A model generated the notes under the pieces. It was not told the origin of the DNA, ran no database searches, and saw nothing but the letters and a program-made list of their open reading frames with translations. DNA of 58,744 bases, from assembly GCA_946803715.1 (NCBI GenBank), contig CAMPET010000334.1, positions 1 to 58,744 on the forward strand. The letters are read 5' to 3'. Position 1 is the stretch's first letter. Every line of letters begins with the position of its first letter. A program made the position numbers and the translations under genes. This DNA comes from Beroe ovata. Lineage: Eukaryota; Ctenophora; Nuda; Beroida; Beroidae. Positions 42,661-55,672 of this stretch are shown here, one piece after another.

Positions 42661-44488
42661 ATGTGACAGCAGAGATATATTAAAACCTCGTCAAAGGAGT
42701 GCTCGTTGATGTGAAGTGCGAGAGGAATTTCCAGAGATCTTTATAAAGAGTCATGGGTGTGACCTAGAAAAACAAACATTCGATCGAAACTTCAAAGATG
42801 ACATTGGTAAGCAGGACGTTTGAAGTACGTAAACAAATTAAAGAAGCCTATTGTTTTCAACTTGGTGTGAAGCATGGTGAGAGCTATAAGATGAGTCCCC
42901 TTTGTGTTGAACTTAACCTCAAACTTATCAGAGCTCATTAAAATGCCTGTTAATCGGTATTTGCATAACATTTAATCATTCATGTGAATAGGAAGGTGTG
43001 TTTGTTTAGGTTAATTCCTTGTTGAAATGTTGGAGGGCTGATCAGTTGATTGGGTGCCAATCAATTACAAGGCTCACTATAATTGATTAGCTAATGATCA
43101 AGTCTTGATTTGAATTTTTGACGAGCGAAAAACACTCATGACTATTCAGACAGCTTGAGCCCTATCAATTTATGAAGGAATGGATTATGAAAATTTGAAG
43201 GTGGCTGAAATTCTGACCATGTTGTACGTGTGTCAAATCCTCTCTAGCTACAAAGGTAAACATATATTTGAGGCTGGTCATATACTACTAGAATGAACAG
43301 GGCAGACTATGGATTGACGACTGAGATCTGGAAATCACCCCCTAAACATAGACTGTTCAACGTAATTGTTGAGTCCAATTACCATATATTTCATCATAAC
43401 GATATGCATCCTGTGCATACGGACACAATTTAAATGAATCCCAAATTTATGAACATATTTGCGTCCCTGTTCTGCTTGGAGAATCAAAGTTTTGATGGGC
43501 ACTGATCACCTGCCCTGTAAATAAAATAAACCTTCCAAAATTGAACTTTATGTTAGATTTACTGCCATTCCAAATCTGGGTCATTCTAAAGTTCATGAAA
43601 TTGCCAGAGAGTGATGACTTGAGAAGAAATTTTGTTAGGGAATAAAATTGCCCACTACAGCTCTCTGAATTACGTCATACTTTGGTTTTTGGAGAAAAGT
43701 CTCATCACGTATGTTTGTGCATGCATGGATTATATTAACCATGGAAAATGAACAGAATTCAATCATATATTCGTCGAAATAACATTTCTGCTGAGTGATT
43801 TAAATATGCATGAGATTAAAATCCGGTCTAATGTGACCAAATTATAATGTGGTCCACTCGACACCAAACTTGAATATTTTCGATTCATTTTTAAAAACCT
43901 CTTTCGTGTCAGAATTAATGGCGTCAATTTTCCCCTTTGCCCATAATATAATGTGTGATCGTACGTCTTATATGTCTGTGTGTGTGAGTGTGTGTATGTG
44001 TTTTCACATGTTTGTAATGTTTGTGTGTTCAAATATGTGTCTGCTTGTCACAATATATACCACACCAAAATACTCTTCCTTCCCACACTGAGTCAGTCAC
44101 GTGACATCCATTCTCACTTCTCATTGGTCGAGCGGAAGTCCGACTTGTGTAGTCTGCTGAGTAGCACGACTCTCACGTGTGTAGGCTGCTGAGTAGCGAA
44201 TATGGAGAGAGGGGGATTGAGGTGAAGGGTCATGTTAGCATGGAGATCGCCACGAGAATTCCACTTGTGGGGAACCAGTGTGTGTGTGTGTGTGTGTGTG
44301 TTTGTGTGTGGGGGAATTATCGTGCCTTTGTTATTTTATGATATTTGTGAAGATAAGTTATCGCATGTACCAAAGTTTCACAAAACCGCAATCTACTCAG
44401 TAGCCTCCATGCCATGTTGGGACGCACACACACACGCAGTCCCATACACACCCACACACACACTCTCACAACATCATGAAACGACTNC

Positions 44489-44523
<35 letters not shown>

Positions 44524-45432
44524 TAGAAACATACTCGCGGCCGGGAATTTATTTCGTGGGAAATTCACTCCCATTTTACTCTCTGTAGTGCACGTTGCAT
44601 TCTATCAAAACAACGTATAGCTGCTCGCTTAACTCGATTATCACTCGCTTCAAAAGTTTGGCGGTCATGACCATATATGGACATTTTCCCTACATTTTCT
44701 TCCATATAAGGAATAATGGGATGAGTAGCGCACTGTGAGAAGTGGGTGGGAATCCGCAGAGCTAGGCGACCTGCTTGTTAAATGGGTCACAGGAAGTGCC
44801 GCAATGTTATTGTAATGGAGGTCCATATTTCGACTCAACGAAGATGGAAATAATTGAATTTTCCATCAAATTCTCCAATAATCCCAACCCACACATACAC
44901 GAAGGGGGGCGAGTGATAATCTTTCTACCGACAAAGCGAGAGAAAGTCCGTGTTCCCGTTTTAAAACTCGGGAATAATCCAATTCCTCCCTCTCTTCCAC
45001 ACACACACACACACACACTGTGGTCGTATTATATTTATAACGGTTACTCAAGTTGGACGCGCTCTACTGAGTAGGCGAATATTAGATGTTATGTTGAAGA
45101 GAGTATCATGGGTGACTTGGTGAGGTTGACGCCCAGCTACTCAGTAGCACGGCGTGCCACGGTGTGGGACTTTTTAAAAAAGGGGATTTTTCCCCGTTTT
45201 AGATTGGAATTAGTGATAGGAGTTTAGATTGGAATTATTAGTGACGGAATGAAAGTGACTAAATGATGAAGATCTTAAACTATGAATATGATGTTCATTT
45301 AACTTAGTCAGGACGGTAAAGAAACGTGCCTATGTTGCGAATTATATCAGAAGTCCATAAACCCGAATCTCTTACAACATCAACATCTTAAACACCATGA
45401 ATCCAAGCCCAGCTCTGATCCCACCTCTCGTC

Positions 45433-45547
45433 ACATGATTCATATCCTCAATCTCAATCTCACTCACTATTTCCTCGCCGTGATCATCACATGATTCATA
45501 TCCTCAATCTCAATCTCACTCACTATTTCCTCGCCGTGATCGTCACA
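45433..45547. repeat. 56-base tandem duplication
   Basis: Two copies of a unit beginning ATGATTCATATCCTCAATCT and ending CCTCGCCGTGATC, differing by one base near the end. No coding content. Confidence 0.85.
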
Positions 45548-47514
45548 TGATAACTATCCCGCCCGCGCGCTCCGTATGTCATTCTCGTGGGAGTGCCGCC
45601 GTGATCATTTCCCAGCGGTTTTATAATAATACAACTGTATATTAGTCCCAGCTGTTTCTAGAACAAATTCAGTGGTATGATAGATGTTGGGGGAGGATCT
45701 TGTGTGAAAATCTTATCTGGTGTGGCGATTATCTGAAAAAAGCAATTTCTAGTTTATAAGTTGACAGCGGAGCCGAATATGAATCAAAAAGTTGGTCGGA
45801 GAAACAAAATTTCCATGCTCGAAAACGGACATTTTGATACCATAAGCAACTGATAACTGAACAAGATTCATCATTTAACGATTTAACCTCAGATTTCAGA
45901 AATCATTGTTGCGCTTGCATTATCATATTTCGTCACCGTTTTCTCTACAAAATGATGCACCGATGATTGCAATTGAGGAGTCAATCACTATTTCTCACAC
46001 TATCCGTGGCTGCATTTCAATGTCACCAGTCCAGAATTCATCCCTAGCCATTGCTTACTTGAACTTTTGCCGTTAGTTAACCACTCAGATATGTCGATTG
46101 AGTAACCAAATATGACTCTACAACAAACGTGCAGTATTTTCAATTTACTACCAATTAACAAATTAGTAATAACCAGACTTCTATGATGTCTAGCTTTGAG
46201 CAGCAAACTAATGACATCGCAAATTCACAAACCTAAAGTGGCATCGAGAAGAATGCCTTTATCATGGCATCGGGAAGAATGCCTGAAGTCTGAGTCTGAT
46301 CAATAGTTGCACTCGCACGATGCCCTGACAGGTATGCCAGGAATTCGACCAATGATATGGGAGTGAATAACTGTGAGAAGAGTTATTGTTTGAGCCCAGT
46401 TTGTAGTGACCATGGGCCATGGCATCATGGGAAATGCTGGGAGGAGCTGCGATTGTCTTGAGATTGTGTCCTGTGGTATCGCAATCATTGAACTGCTGGG
46501 ATCGGCTGGTGTAGTCGATAGACTTGAGGTTGGGCCTTGGGGATGGAAGACCAGGACTTCCGTTTTGATCTCAGTGAAGCTTTCTCCCATGTTCTTGACA
46601 AGTCATTGAATGTGATCTTCTCAATCTTTGATTCACTGCACGCTGTATGGCTACTCTGCTATCGCGGGTGTCTTCTGGAGTTCCTTGATTCATGAGTACC
46701 GTAAGTTTACAATCCCCAAAATTTACTCACTTCAACCAAATCAAGCGCACCAATTTGCAAACCAGAGACCAAAGAAAGGCCATGTCGACCCACAACTCTG
46801 ACACAACCTCGCATAATACTCGGTGACTTGGTTAAAACTTTAGTAATATACCCGTGACACACACACACACACACACACTGTAGACTGAAGTGGGTTTATT
46901 AAACTTGGGACGTCTGCACAGCCCACCCACTGCTATGATCACACTCTCTACCTAGTGAAGAACCCCACTTCAGTTTGTCACACCCACTCTCTCTCTCTGT
47001 GATGTGTGATGTGTGTCATCACTCCTCAGCTACTATAGTGATGTCTCTTGCATCACAAGTAATGATCCAGGAGTCATCAAAAACTCATGTCAGCCGGTCC
47101 CAGAAACATAAATCGGTCATGTTTTTAAGGTTCTAATTGATTCTCGTTCTCGAGTATGCGTGTTCTCATTGTGAGTTACACTTGAGTAGCTCTAAGAGTA
47201 GGTTCTTAACGATTCAATATATGCGACCCTTAAGTACCAGCATTGACCACCACCGAATAAGCTAGATTATTAAGGGGTGATTGATGGAATGAGCGTGTTT
47301 ACTACTTATTTTAAGAGTGAAATATCATAGAGCTGTGAAATTACTTACCATTCAGCGTATCGATGATAACTGTACTTGCGTGTTTATTCAGAGACAAACA
47401 ATGGTAAACAGTATAACAAAGTATATTAAACAACAAACTTGGACTATACTTTTCGGAGGGAGAGAAAAACGCATATCACGGTCTGCGGATATGCGTCGAC
47501 CGAAACTCGTTCTT

Positions 47515-47665
47515 GACGCTCATTGGCTAATGCCCCGACCACGTGCCATAACCGCCGCGTTTCATTGGCCAGCGCGGACTCGACAAGCACTGATTGGCTG
47601 TGGTTCCACGACACGTGACCCTCATGACGTGTTGCATGTTCCTGTATCCTCACGTGATAGCAATG
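47515..47665. promoter_or_regulatory. Promoter-like cluster of CCAAT and CACGTG
   Basis: Three reverse CCAAT boxes (CATTGGCTAA, CATTGGCCAG, GATTGGCTGT) alternate with three CACGTG sites (about 47,540, 47,612, 47,651) in CpG-rich sequence. The spacing resembles an NF-Y/E-box promoter, but no gene start is recognisable nearby. Confidence 0.35.
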
Positions 47666-48790
47666 CGATGGGAAAATCGTTTTAACTCGCATTTTTCTCA
47701 CACTCGTAAAATATATAGTTGCAGAATGACAACTGCTTTGACATGCGGTGAGCACGTTTTTCAGCGTATAGATTCATAGTTCAGGGGACTGAGTGAGCAA
47801 GCATGCGATGGGACGTCAAATCACTCTGCGAGAATGAGTATCGAAATGAGCTATTTTTAGCATGGATCGCGCGTTTTTGAAAGCGTGGCATATAACTTGA
47901 CAATGATTTTGATAATGATTATTGATTCCCCTTTAATGATTCCCTTTCTCATATATGATCTGTGATTTTCGAACTAATCGGTGTAACCATTTCAGAACGA
48001 TACAGCTCTCCGCGGAAGTATTAGGATTTAGGGGAAGATATCAATGTGATGGGAGGAGAAGGAAGAGATCATGACGAAGGAATGAGCAGAGGACTCCTTC
48101 ATAATTCCTAGACTCGATACTTTCTCGGTCATAATGGCAGAAGGTATCTAGAATATAGGACTTCAGCTACCCAGTAGAAACTAGAATCAGGATATAAGTA
48201 ATGAAGTTTATCACTAGATGCAATGACATTGTTCACGATCGCTGGAGCTCCTTAACGATCTTAAGTTGGGCGATTTCACGGCACTATACCCTGTTTCCTC
48301 AAACAGCGTTCACCCCAACCTCCATTCACTTCGTGACACTTCATTCCACACTGGTGTAACGAGTCACGTGATTCGTCATGTGTCTAATGCCACGTGATAT
48401 CATTACCACGTGTCTATGATGGTGGCCCCTCACGTTGATACAATAATATTTACTTGTACTTTGCTATCACATGCCCTCACAGCCTCATAAATAATGAGAT
48501 AGATCGATGTACCCCCTGCTTTGACTTAGGAACTTTCCCCCTCTCTCACAAACTTCCATATACGGTCAAAACCAGACACTCCATGCCTATATATGGTATT
48601 ATCCATCTCCTAATTAGGAGAAAATCCTAAACAAGTATTACATAAATACGATCTGGGGGATATGATAACCCCCCTGACAGCTTGACGCAACTGTTAATCA
48701 GGTTTATATCCCCCACGCAAGGGGTGTCATTCTGTCAACCCCCTGCTGAGATCAGTGATTCTTCCACTTTGAGCTGGTTTAATCTGAGAC

Positions 48791-48834
<44 letters not shown>
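48791..48834. repeat. (GT)n microsatellite at an N
   Basis: About 22 GT units ending at a single N (48,835). Confidence 0.95.
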
Positions 48835-50110
48835 NTTTGGACGGAAGTAAGGGTCTGGGACAGCCGATTTCAAGATGAAATCTTCACTCAGATTGTCATA
48901 CAAGAATACAGTCTGGGTTCGGTAGAGCAAGACAAAACTTTGGGTTTATTCCTCGTGAGGTTTAATTAGAGGTCCCAAATATTGTTTTTCCATGGTCCAA
49001 TAAACCCTTAAATGATTACTATCCTTGATTTGAAATATCGTGGCCGCCGATACGATAGTGCTTACGGGAGCAAATTAATTTGTAAACCCTCTCCCCCCAC
49101 CCTAACACGACCTTGGTGTCAAGCAATCAAAGTTGGCATCATGCCAATCAGGTACTGATCAAATTATCACGACACCTTGAGTTAATGAGGTGTTAATGAG
49201 ATAACAACGCTGTACCATGGCTCTTGGTACGCGAACATCATTATATTTATCATTAGGGGGTGATAAGGTCACAGTCCCCCTTACATCATACGGCAATGGA
49301 ATTAGGGTCACGGCAAACATTGATAAGTTCTAACTGATAGAGCCAGTGATGTCTGATTGCAATCTAACTTTGGACCAATCATAAGCCAAATCCTCGGCCA
49401 AGTCAGCTATGACCCGACCATTTCCACCTGAACCGGTCCTGAAATTTAACATCCTAGACGTGACGTCACGCGTCACGTCATCTTGACATCCCAGATAACA
49501 TATCTTTTTAAAGTACAAGTAAAACAAGGTAGTAAGTATAGTAACCGTGTTCATAATACTTATATCATAATGTTTATATTAATATTTCCATTAATTCATA
49601 ACGCAAAATAAATATAAAATAAGTTACTTCGAAACTGTATAAATAAGAAACAACAGTAAGATTTCTTCAAGCACAAAATTTCAAAAAATATGCACTACTT
49701 CATTCGTCTATTTTACACATTTGCTCTGTTGTCACAATATTTTCAACAATTTCCAGGGAACAGCAAAAAATGTATAAAAATTTCGAAAAAACGATCATAA
49801 ATTCCAAACTCTTTCGATGTAAGATTAGTTCAGGGAACAATTCTTTAAAAAATGTACTCTTTTCAATGTAAAGATTTCAAGAACGATTTATAATGCATGT
49901 AACAGTGAAAAGCTGTTGTGGATATATGTCAAGAAAATGTAAAAAGTGCGAAAATATAAGAATGATAACATGCAAACTGATATCAGAAGTTCACAGCGGA
50001 TATTTTAAACATTTCTCAAAGAAAACACAATTAAATATCTTGAAATGTCAAATATAAACTGCGATATGCTACTCGTCAAAAAGTCAGAATAATGTCTCGA
50101 CAAAGAGATG

Positions 50111-50116
50111 TTTATT
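50111..50116 (-). terminator. Poly(A) signal of the Ser/Pro-rich gene
   Basis: AATAAA on the minus strand, about 340 bases past the stop at 50,454. Confidence 0.4.
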
Positions 50117-50453
50117 AGACCAAGCCAACAGCCTGAAAAAAGAAAGATCAATCACCAAAGAGGCTTCAAGCAGTAAACATACACAACAACCGTACCTAAG
50201 AAATTACAAGCTCCAAATTCATTGATTTTCAATGTCACAACAATCTTTTCCCGCCCTTCTCTCTGAATCACTGACTTTCTCAGTCACTTTCAGATATTCA
50301 TTCCCTCTTCTATCGATGGACTTCCCTCTTTTTTCCTCACTTCCCTCAACCTGGAAGTCCTTCATTCTAGCACAGCTTCTCACCCAAAGGGTAGTCTGTT
50401 CATTCCTCTTTTTACCCTGGATAGTCTCGGGATAGGCTGTTTAACCCCCTCTT

Positions 50454-53400
50454 TCACCCGGGTAGTCTGTTATTGCGGGGCGGGCTGTCGTCACTACTCG
50501 CTCCACTACTCTCACTCTCTGATGCTCGACACTGCTCGTTTATCAGTTCAATCCTGTCCAGAATATGGAGTGGTACACTCCTCACAACCTCCCCCTCAGG
50601 CACAGAGTGGGATGCCACGGCCAGGGGGGAGAGGGGAGCCGGACTGTGATTCCGGGCTCGATATTCCACTGAGGGGGACCTGTGTCCTAGTCCCATTGTG
50701 CAGGGCCGTTTGGGGGGACTCGCGCAGTCAACCTCCACTATCTTCCTCTTTAGGGTGAACGATGCGTTGGGTCGAGGTGGTCCAGGAGAGACGCACCTAG
50801 CTGGCACGCTGCCAGTTGGAAACGGTGGCGTAGGCACCCCACTCGGTGACGGTGTGGTGCTGCGGTGTACGGCGCGCGGCTCTACTCGCGGTGGTCGCGG
50901 GGAGCTGCCCGTGATAGCTCGGGCTGGGGAGGGAGGGGTGGGGCGAGCGGGTGAGGTGAGACTGCGGACAGGGGATATGTGGCGAGGAGAGGAGGGACTA
51001 CTCGATGTCTGGGATGTGGCTTCTTCTTTGTCCTGGTGTGTGGGGGGTTAGAGAGATCAGTAGTGATGGAGAATATTCATTGAGGTGAGTAAGATGGAGA
51101 AGAATGGAGATGTTCAAATACATGACTTACAGAGACGTTTAGTTTCATGTCGCAAGCGTTCTTTAGAGTTAGACTTTGGGTGAAGTTCCTGAGATAGGTG
51201 TTAGGTAGACTGATGTCAAGAGTTAAGTGGTGTCAAGGTAGAGTGGTGTCAGCAGAACTGAAGTGGTGTTAGTGTTCATTTCGGCTAACATCGGTGGAAA
51301 TGGTGTCAGTGTCGTGTCAAGTTTACCTTTCTCCGTCAATGTCATCGTAAGATTCCTCCTTCATGTCCTTTGTCACCTTGAACAATCGCCACTGTGAGTC
51401 TGCTGGCGATTTTGGGGGCGTCTGAAACACATACCAATCTTAAGAACCAATCAACGTCATCAAATAAGACACGTGACTCTTCATAACCAATCGCAGCGAA
51501 GCATTTGACAATGTACACTCAACACAATTACACCATATATTCAGTCACACTGAAAGTAAACAATAAGCGTTCGAATACACATCTTATCTTCACAATACAT
51601 TGCACAGCACTATTGAATTAGAATGTATTGTGTATAGTTTTGTCGAATAATTCTTGTATAGACCACTATACACTTGTTTACACCAAGCAACGTGTAGTCA
51701 TTGTGTACTTGAATTAAAGCAGCGTTGTCACATTACGGACTCTCTTTATTTCTACACGGACACAACAAATACGCGTGTGTTCGCGCATTAGCACGACAAG
51801 AGTTTGCATTCGGCGCCCGCGCGTGCGCAGCAAAATTTGCCACTTTCTGTGCGAACTGATTTTATAAACAGACTCCTTACATATCATGTCGAGCTCCATT
51901 CCATTTTGATACCTTGGATGCAACATTTATGGTCAAATTTCAGATATCGAATTGAAAATCGGCTCTTTTGACTGAGAAAATGACGCTGATATAAATCTTA
52001 CTGACTAGACGTTTGGTTAGAGTAATACGACACTAGAAAGTTATAATGAAGCAATTATTAGCCTATCCCAAATTGAATGATAAGTGAGTTAGCGAGAGAA
52101 TATTTAATTGGAACATGCAGTAAAGTGAGGAAAAAACGATCTGAGTGTGAGTGCATGTTAGAAGTGTAACAGCATTATTTCTGGCAACATGCGTCAGTAA
52201 ATACATTATATACACTGAACTTGTTATTGAATTTAGCTATATATTCTATATTTATGCAATTTTGTAAATCGTAATATAAGCTCAAGTGCTAAGTGTTATG
52301 TCAGTGTATTGATCGTCAGTCACGAACAGAAATCTGTACGCGTGACACACACACACAACTTCGTGACTTTGTGTATTTATTTGTGAACACAGCATTGCGA
52401 CAAGACAGTCAAATATATGGGAGAATGAAACGACACTTGAGAGTTGAAATTTCTGTGATGCATAAACAGTGAAGAAACTGATAAATCGTCAACAGATGAA
52501 TGTACAAACAAATCAATTACACAAACCAGTGTACATTACAGAAACGATTACCTAAATAAGACAAACAGTCATACAAACAAACAAACAAAGTCTTATCTAC
52601 AGAGGTGTATTGGACCAATACTATTGGTATACTGAACACATAAGAAATACTGGATATCGATTTTCTAATCCAAGCATTGAAACACGAGGAGGAATAATCG
52701 AAACTGTGACGTAAGGCCCTCCCCTGTCAACTACGATATGGATCTTAGTATCAGCAGGTGGCAAGAGAGAACGGATGGTTTCGGCTCAAAACTCACGGAG
52801 AAGCTTGCATGTCGGGACCTCACTTTGACTCGTACTGTTGAACTAGGTGGGAGTATAGCGGAGATATTATCAGTGAAACCGTCTGGTATCACTGATCGGG
52901 TAGGGGACATGCTGCCATGAGATAGAATACCCGGACTCATGTTACCTGAGGGGGGACAGGGCATAGGAGTGGGAGAGAGTTCTTGGGATGTGACATAAAC
53001 ATAGTAAAAGGGGGTTATAGAGTAAGGGGACGGAGGGAGGGGAAAACGGGAGGGTTTGAAGTGGGATTATTACCATGTACACCATGGATACCAGGAGATT
53101 GGTTACCATGGATACCAGGTGACTGGTTACCATGTAGACTGGCAGAGGGTGACATGCTACCAACAGATGAGGTGTGGTGGGGAGACATGGCTGGGGCAAC
53201 CCTGAGAAATTGGAAAGATTTAGTATCGAATAATTCAATATCCATGTATCTATGCTTATTTGTGGTGGAAATTCGAGGAAATCGTGTTCTTTTCATCCAG
53301 TTTTTGTCCACTTTCTTTCATATGATACTGAAAGAAAGGGTCAGGAAACTACCTCTGTGGAGAAAATGATGGATGTGGTGGTTTCGATTGAGCTACTTTG

Positions 53401-54156
53401 ACAATCCCAGCAGCATTTATAGTACTTGTTGTTGTCATTGTGTTGCTATTATTGCTGTTGTTGTTATTGGTAGGACAAATCGGGTGTCTTGTTTCAGTCT
53501 CACTGTCTGTGAACTCTATATCTGAAGGAACAGATATACTCACAAATTGATTCATTAGTCAAATATTGGATTACTAGTTGGGTACTACTCACAAGACGCT
53601 AGTGATTGAGGTGTCTAATACCAGTAGCTTATACTCCTCACTGATCCAAAAATGAAACCCCACTTCCAGCCGATTTGTCGTATGAGGCTTGGGAAAGACC
53701 TAATACTCAGACAATAACGTACCTGTGCTTAGGTTGAGGCCCTCAGCAACATTCTCATTGCTACTAGCTGGAGACTGCACTGATGAAGTGTCTGAAAATG
53801 CTCCTTGAGAAATTCCGAGCACCTGAAATGAGTTCAATTCTGACTGACCAGGGTTGATTACACATGTTCTCATACTTGCATCTCACAACCAGAACACTTA
53901 CACTATAATTGGGTAGGAAATCTGATAGAGTCCTAATCAGAGGTTTAGGAGAGCCAACCCTCTTCCCATCCTCAGAGTGATGCTTCACATCGCCTCCATC
54001 CGGCGATTTGAACTTATCACCGCTCAGGAGTGGTGGTTTAAATGTACTGTCCCCTATGAGTGGTTTGGTAAAGGCAGGAGGGGGTTCTGGCATCTCAACA
54101 GATTCTGACTCCATCTCTTCTGTAGGTGATGGAGTGACGTTCTCATCATCCATCAT
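50454..54156 (-). CDS. Ser/Pro-rich, probably nuclear protein of unknown family, 8 exons
   Basis: Exons: 54156-53902, 53822-53723, 53521-53353, 53201-53074, 52945-52797, 51421-51327, 51188-51131, 51032-50454; all phases agree, 510 aa. It is almost entirely low-complexity: acidic N terminus (MMDDENVTPSPTEEMESESV), IRTLSDFLPNYS, an Asn/Thr tract, repeated HGNQSPGIHG and NMSPG units, and a C-terminal exon with many SP/TP sites (SPSSPRHISPVRSLTSPARP), a basic stretch KRK...PPKRP that could be a nuclear signal, and an acidic Ser tail. The most structured-looking part is SQWRLFKVTKDMKEESYDDI to NFTQSLTLKNACDMKLNV in exons 6-7. I do not recognise the family; a transcriptional regulator is a guess from composition. 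The start was set at the ATG four bases after an AG acceptor (TTTTCAAG), because the frame upstream has no ATG. Confidence 0.75.
51200..51323 (+). repeat. Cluster of GGTGTCAA motifs (intronic)
   Basis: About six copies of TGGTGTCA(A/G) or close variants between exons 6 and 7 of the Ser/Pro-rich gene, again on the plus strand, opposite to the gene. Confidence 0.7.
53085..53150. repeat. Short tandem repeat inside a coding exon (HGNQSPGI)
   Basis: GGTTACCATGGATACCAGG-type units repeated two to three times within exon 4 of the Ser/Pro-rich gene, giving the repeated peptide HGNQSPGI. Confidence 0.8.
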
Positions 54157-54437
54157 GCAGCTTGAAAAGGAGGAGTAGTCAGTCAAAAGGATAATCTTAT
54201 AGTAAGGGGATGCAATAGTAAGAATAAGTAACTACTATGAGAAGGTTTTTTCCAATGCACTTAGTTTATCACTCAATGATATGGTGCAATATCACAATAT
54301 GATTTACACACTACACAATTGCATATAAATAGCTATCATGACACAAATCAGCCATATCATTTAACAAAACAGGCTCAATAACTTCATATTACTTTCTTGA
54401 TACATGATAAGCTGCTTTCTATTCATCTGCAAGGTTC

Positions 54438-54776
54438 TCAATGTGCTTTAAACTGCTTGCCACAATAGCCACAAGACTTTGTGATGCCTTTGTCGAGATT
54501 GAGAAACACTTTTGGATGACCTAAAGCTCCATGCCCACCACTACACCAGGCATGATTCTTTCCAACTATCTCCACAGGCTCCTCTGCTACCATCTTGACG
54601 GCAAAGTTAGGATTAACCTCTTTCTTCTTCCCTCCTATATATCTTGCATTGCGGGGATCATCAATTGAGAACTCTTGACCAGTGTGAGTTGCTGAACTAC
54701 TCAATGGACTGCTTAGAACAGGTACAGCCAAGACTTTAAGACATGGACGAAGGAATGATCTAGGGATTGACAGCAT
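54438..54776 (-). CDS. NDUFS6: NDUFS6, 13-kDa zinc subunit of respiratory complex I
   Basis: Mitochondrial matrix-side accessory subunit needed for late assembly of complex I. A single exon encodes 112 aa: a basic, Ser-rich presequence (about 1-28, MLSIPRSFLRPCLKVL), then THTGQEF, NFAVKMVAEEPVE and the zinc site, with ligands Cys78, His87, Cys102 and Cys105 in GALGHPKVFLNLDKG and SCGYCGKQF. The length is close to the human protein (124 aa). An in-frame upstream ATG at 54,797 exists, but I prefer 54,776 because an acceptor-like ACTTCAG ends one base before it. The Ser/Pro-rich gene starts 281 bp downstream on the same strand. Confidence 0.95.
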   Translation of the reverse strand: MLSIPRSFLRPCLKVLAVPVLSSPLSSSATHTGQEFSIDDPRNARYIGGKKKEVNPNFAVKMVAEEPVEIVGKNHAWCSGGHGALGHPKVFLNLDKGITKSCGYCGKQFKAH

Positions 54777-55365
54777 CCTGAAGTAGAGTGAGTTCATGCA
54801 ACAATAAACAAGTTATCATTGAAATTAGGATCGATAAGTGAAGTTGGATAACAGAATCGATGGAATTTTTGATTATAAGAAAAGGAAATGAATGGAATAA
54901 ATAACATAGCCACTTTTACAACATAAGTAACAATACCACAATGATTAATACAAGGAAAATGTAAATATAGCAATGGAAAAATTGTTATTATCAGAACTGA
55001 GAACAGTCAGTCAGTGGATGAATACATATTGGAATCAATAAGTCAAACCAATGAAGATGAAGTAATAGGAATACATGCGCCTAGATAAGATTCACTTTGA
55101 GATACTGTGATGAAACCGGATGAAATGCTGAATTGTCAGCAGTTAAGTTACATGCCCTTGCAGGTGGAAGAAGAATTTCATCCTGGCAAATCAATCCATT
55201 GCTGTTATGGAAAATGCAATTGCTGTTATTCCACATTGTGCGGCAACAGGTGAAAGCTGAGAAGTCAGGAGGTAATAATTTTTAATTCCTCAAATAGTTT
55301 GATTGTGAATTTGCCATGTTGCGTTTGTCCATATGCCATGCAGAGTGCGCGTCGCGGTATTTCGT

Positions 55366-55470
55366 ATTGTAAGATTTTACCCTACCGTCGGTGCGCGCGA
55401 TTTTCAATCCGCCCCTTGCCAGGGATAAAATCCCGCCAGCAAGGGTAGGGTGAAATCCTACAATATATAT
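55366..55470. repeat. Imperfect inverted repeat (TTTTACCCTACC arms)
   Basis: TATTGTAAGATTTTACCCTA at about 55,367 pairs with TAGGGTGAAATCCTACAATA at about 55,447 with two or three mismatches, enclosing about 55 bases that include GCCCCTTGCC and CCAGCAAGGG. MITE-like foldback. Confidence 0.65.
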
Positions 55471-55672
55471 ATTTCGTATTGCGACATTGCGCAATTTCAC
55501 GTGTTTTAACACTGTACTTTGTATTTGCAGCCTTGTTTCCGTTTTGCCTGACCCAAATACTCCGTGCGCACTGCAGAGCTTCTTTTTCATTTTTACGACT
55601 TTTCAAATCATGACCGTGTGAAATGACGGGCGCCGCGCGCAACGTGTGCACAATGCACATGCAACCAGTGCA

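Larger units (their letters stand above)
42026..50453. other. Gene-poor interval with microsatellites and regulatory-looking clusters
   Basis: 8.4 kb between PRDM and the Ser/Pro-rich gene. Repeats: GT/TG around 43,975-44,050 and 44,278-44,310, CA around 44,488-44,520 (beside the N at 44,487), CA at 44,999-45,018 and 46,858-46,880, GT at 48,791-48,834 (ending at the N at 48,835). CACGTG clusters occur at 44,098-44,180, 47,538-47,656 and 48,363-48,412. A 96-codon minus-strand frame at 46,300-46,590 could be an exon but has no partner. No other gene supported. Confidence 0.5.

Noticed and set aside
47317-47755. Overlapping frames on both strands (122 and 103 codons)
   Set aside because: They lie over a CpG-rich CCAAT/CACGTG cluster where stops are rare by composition; no domain and no splice context.
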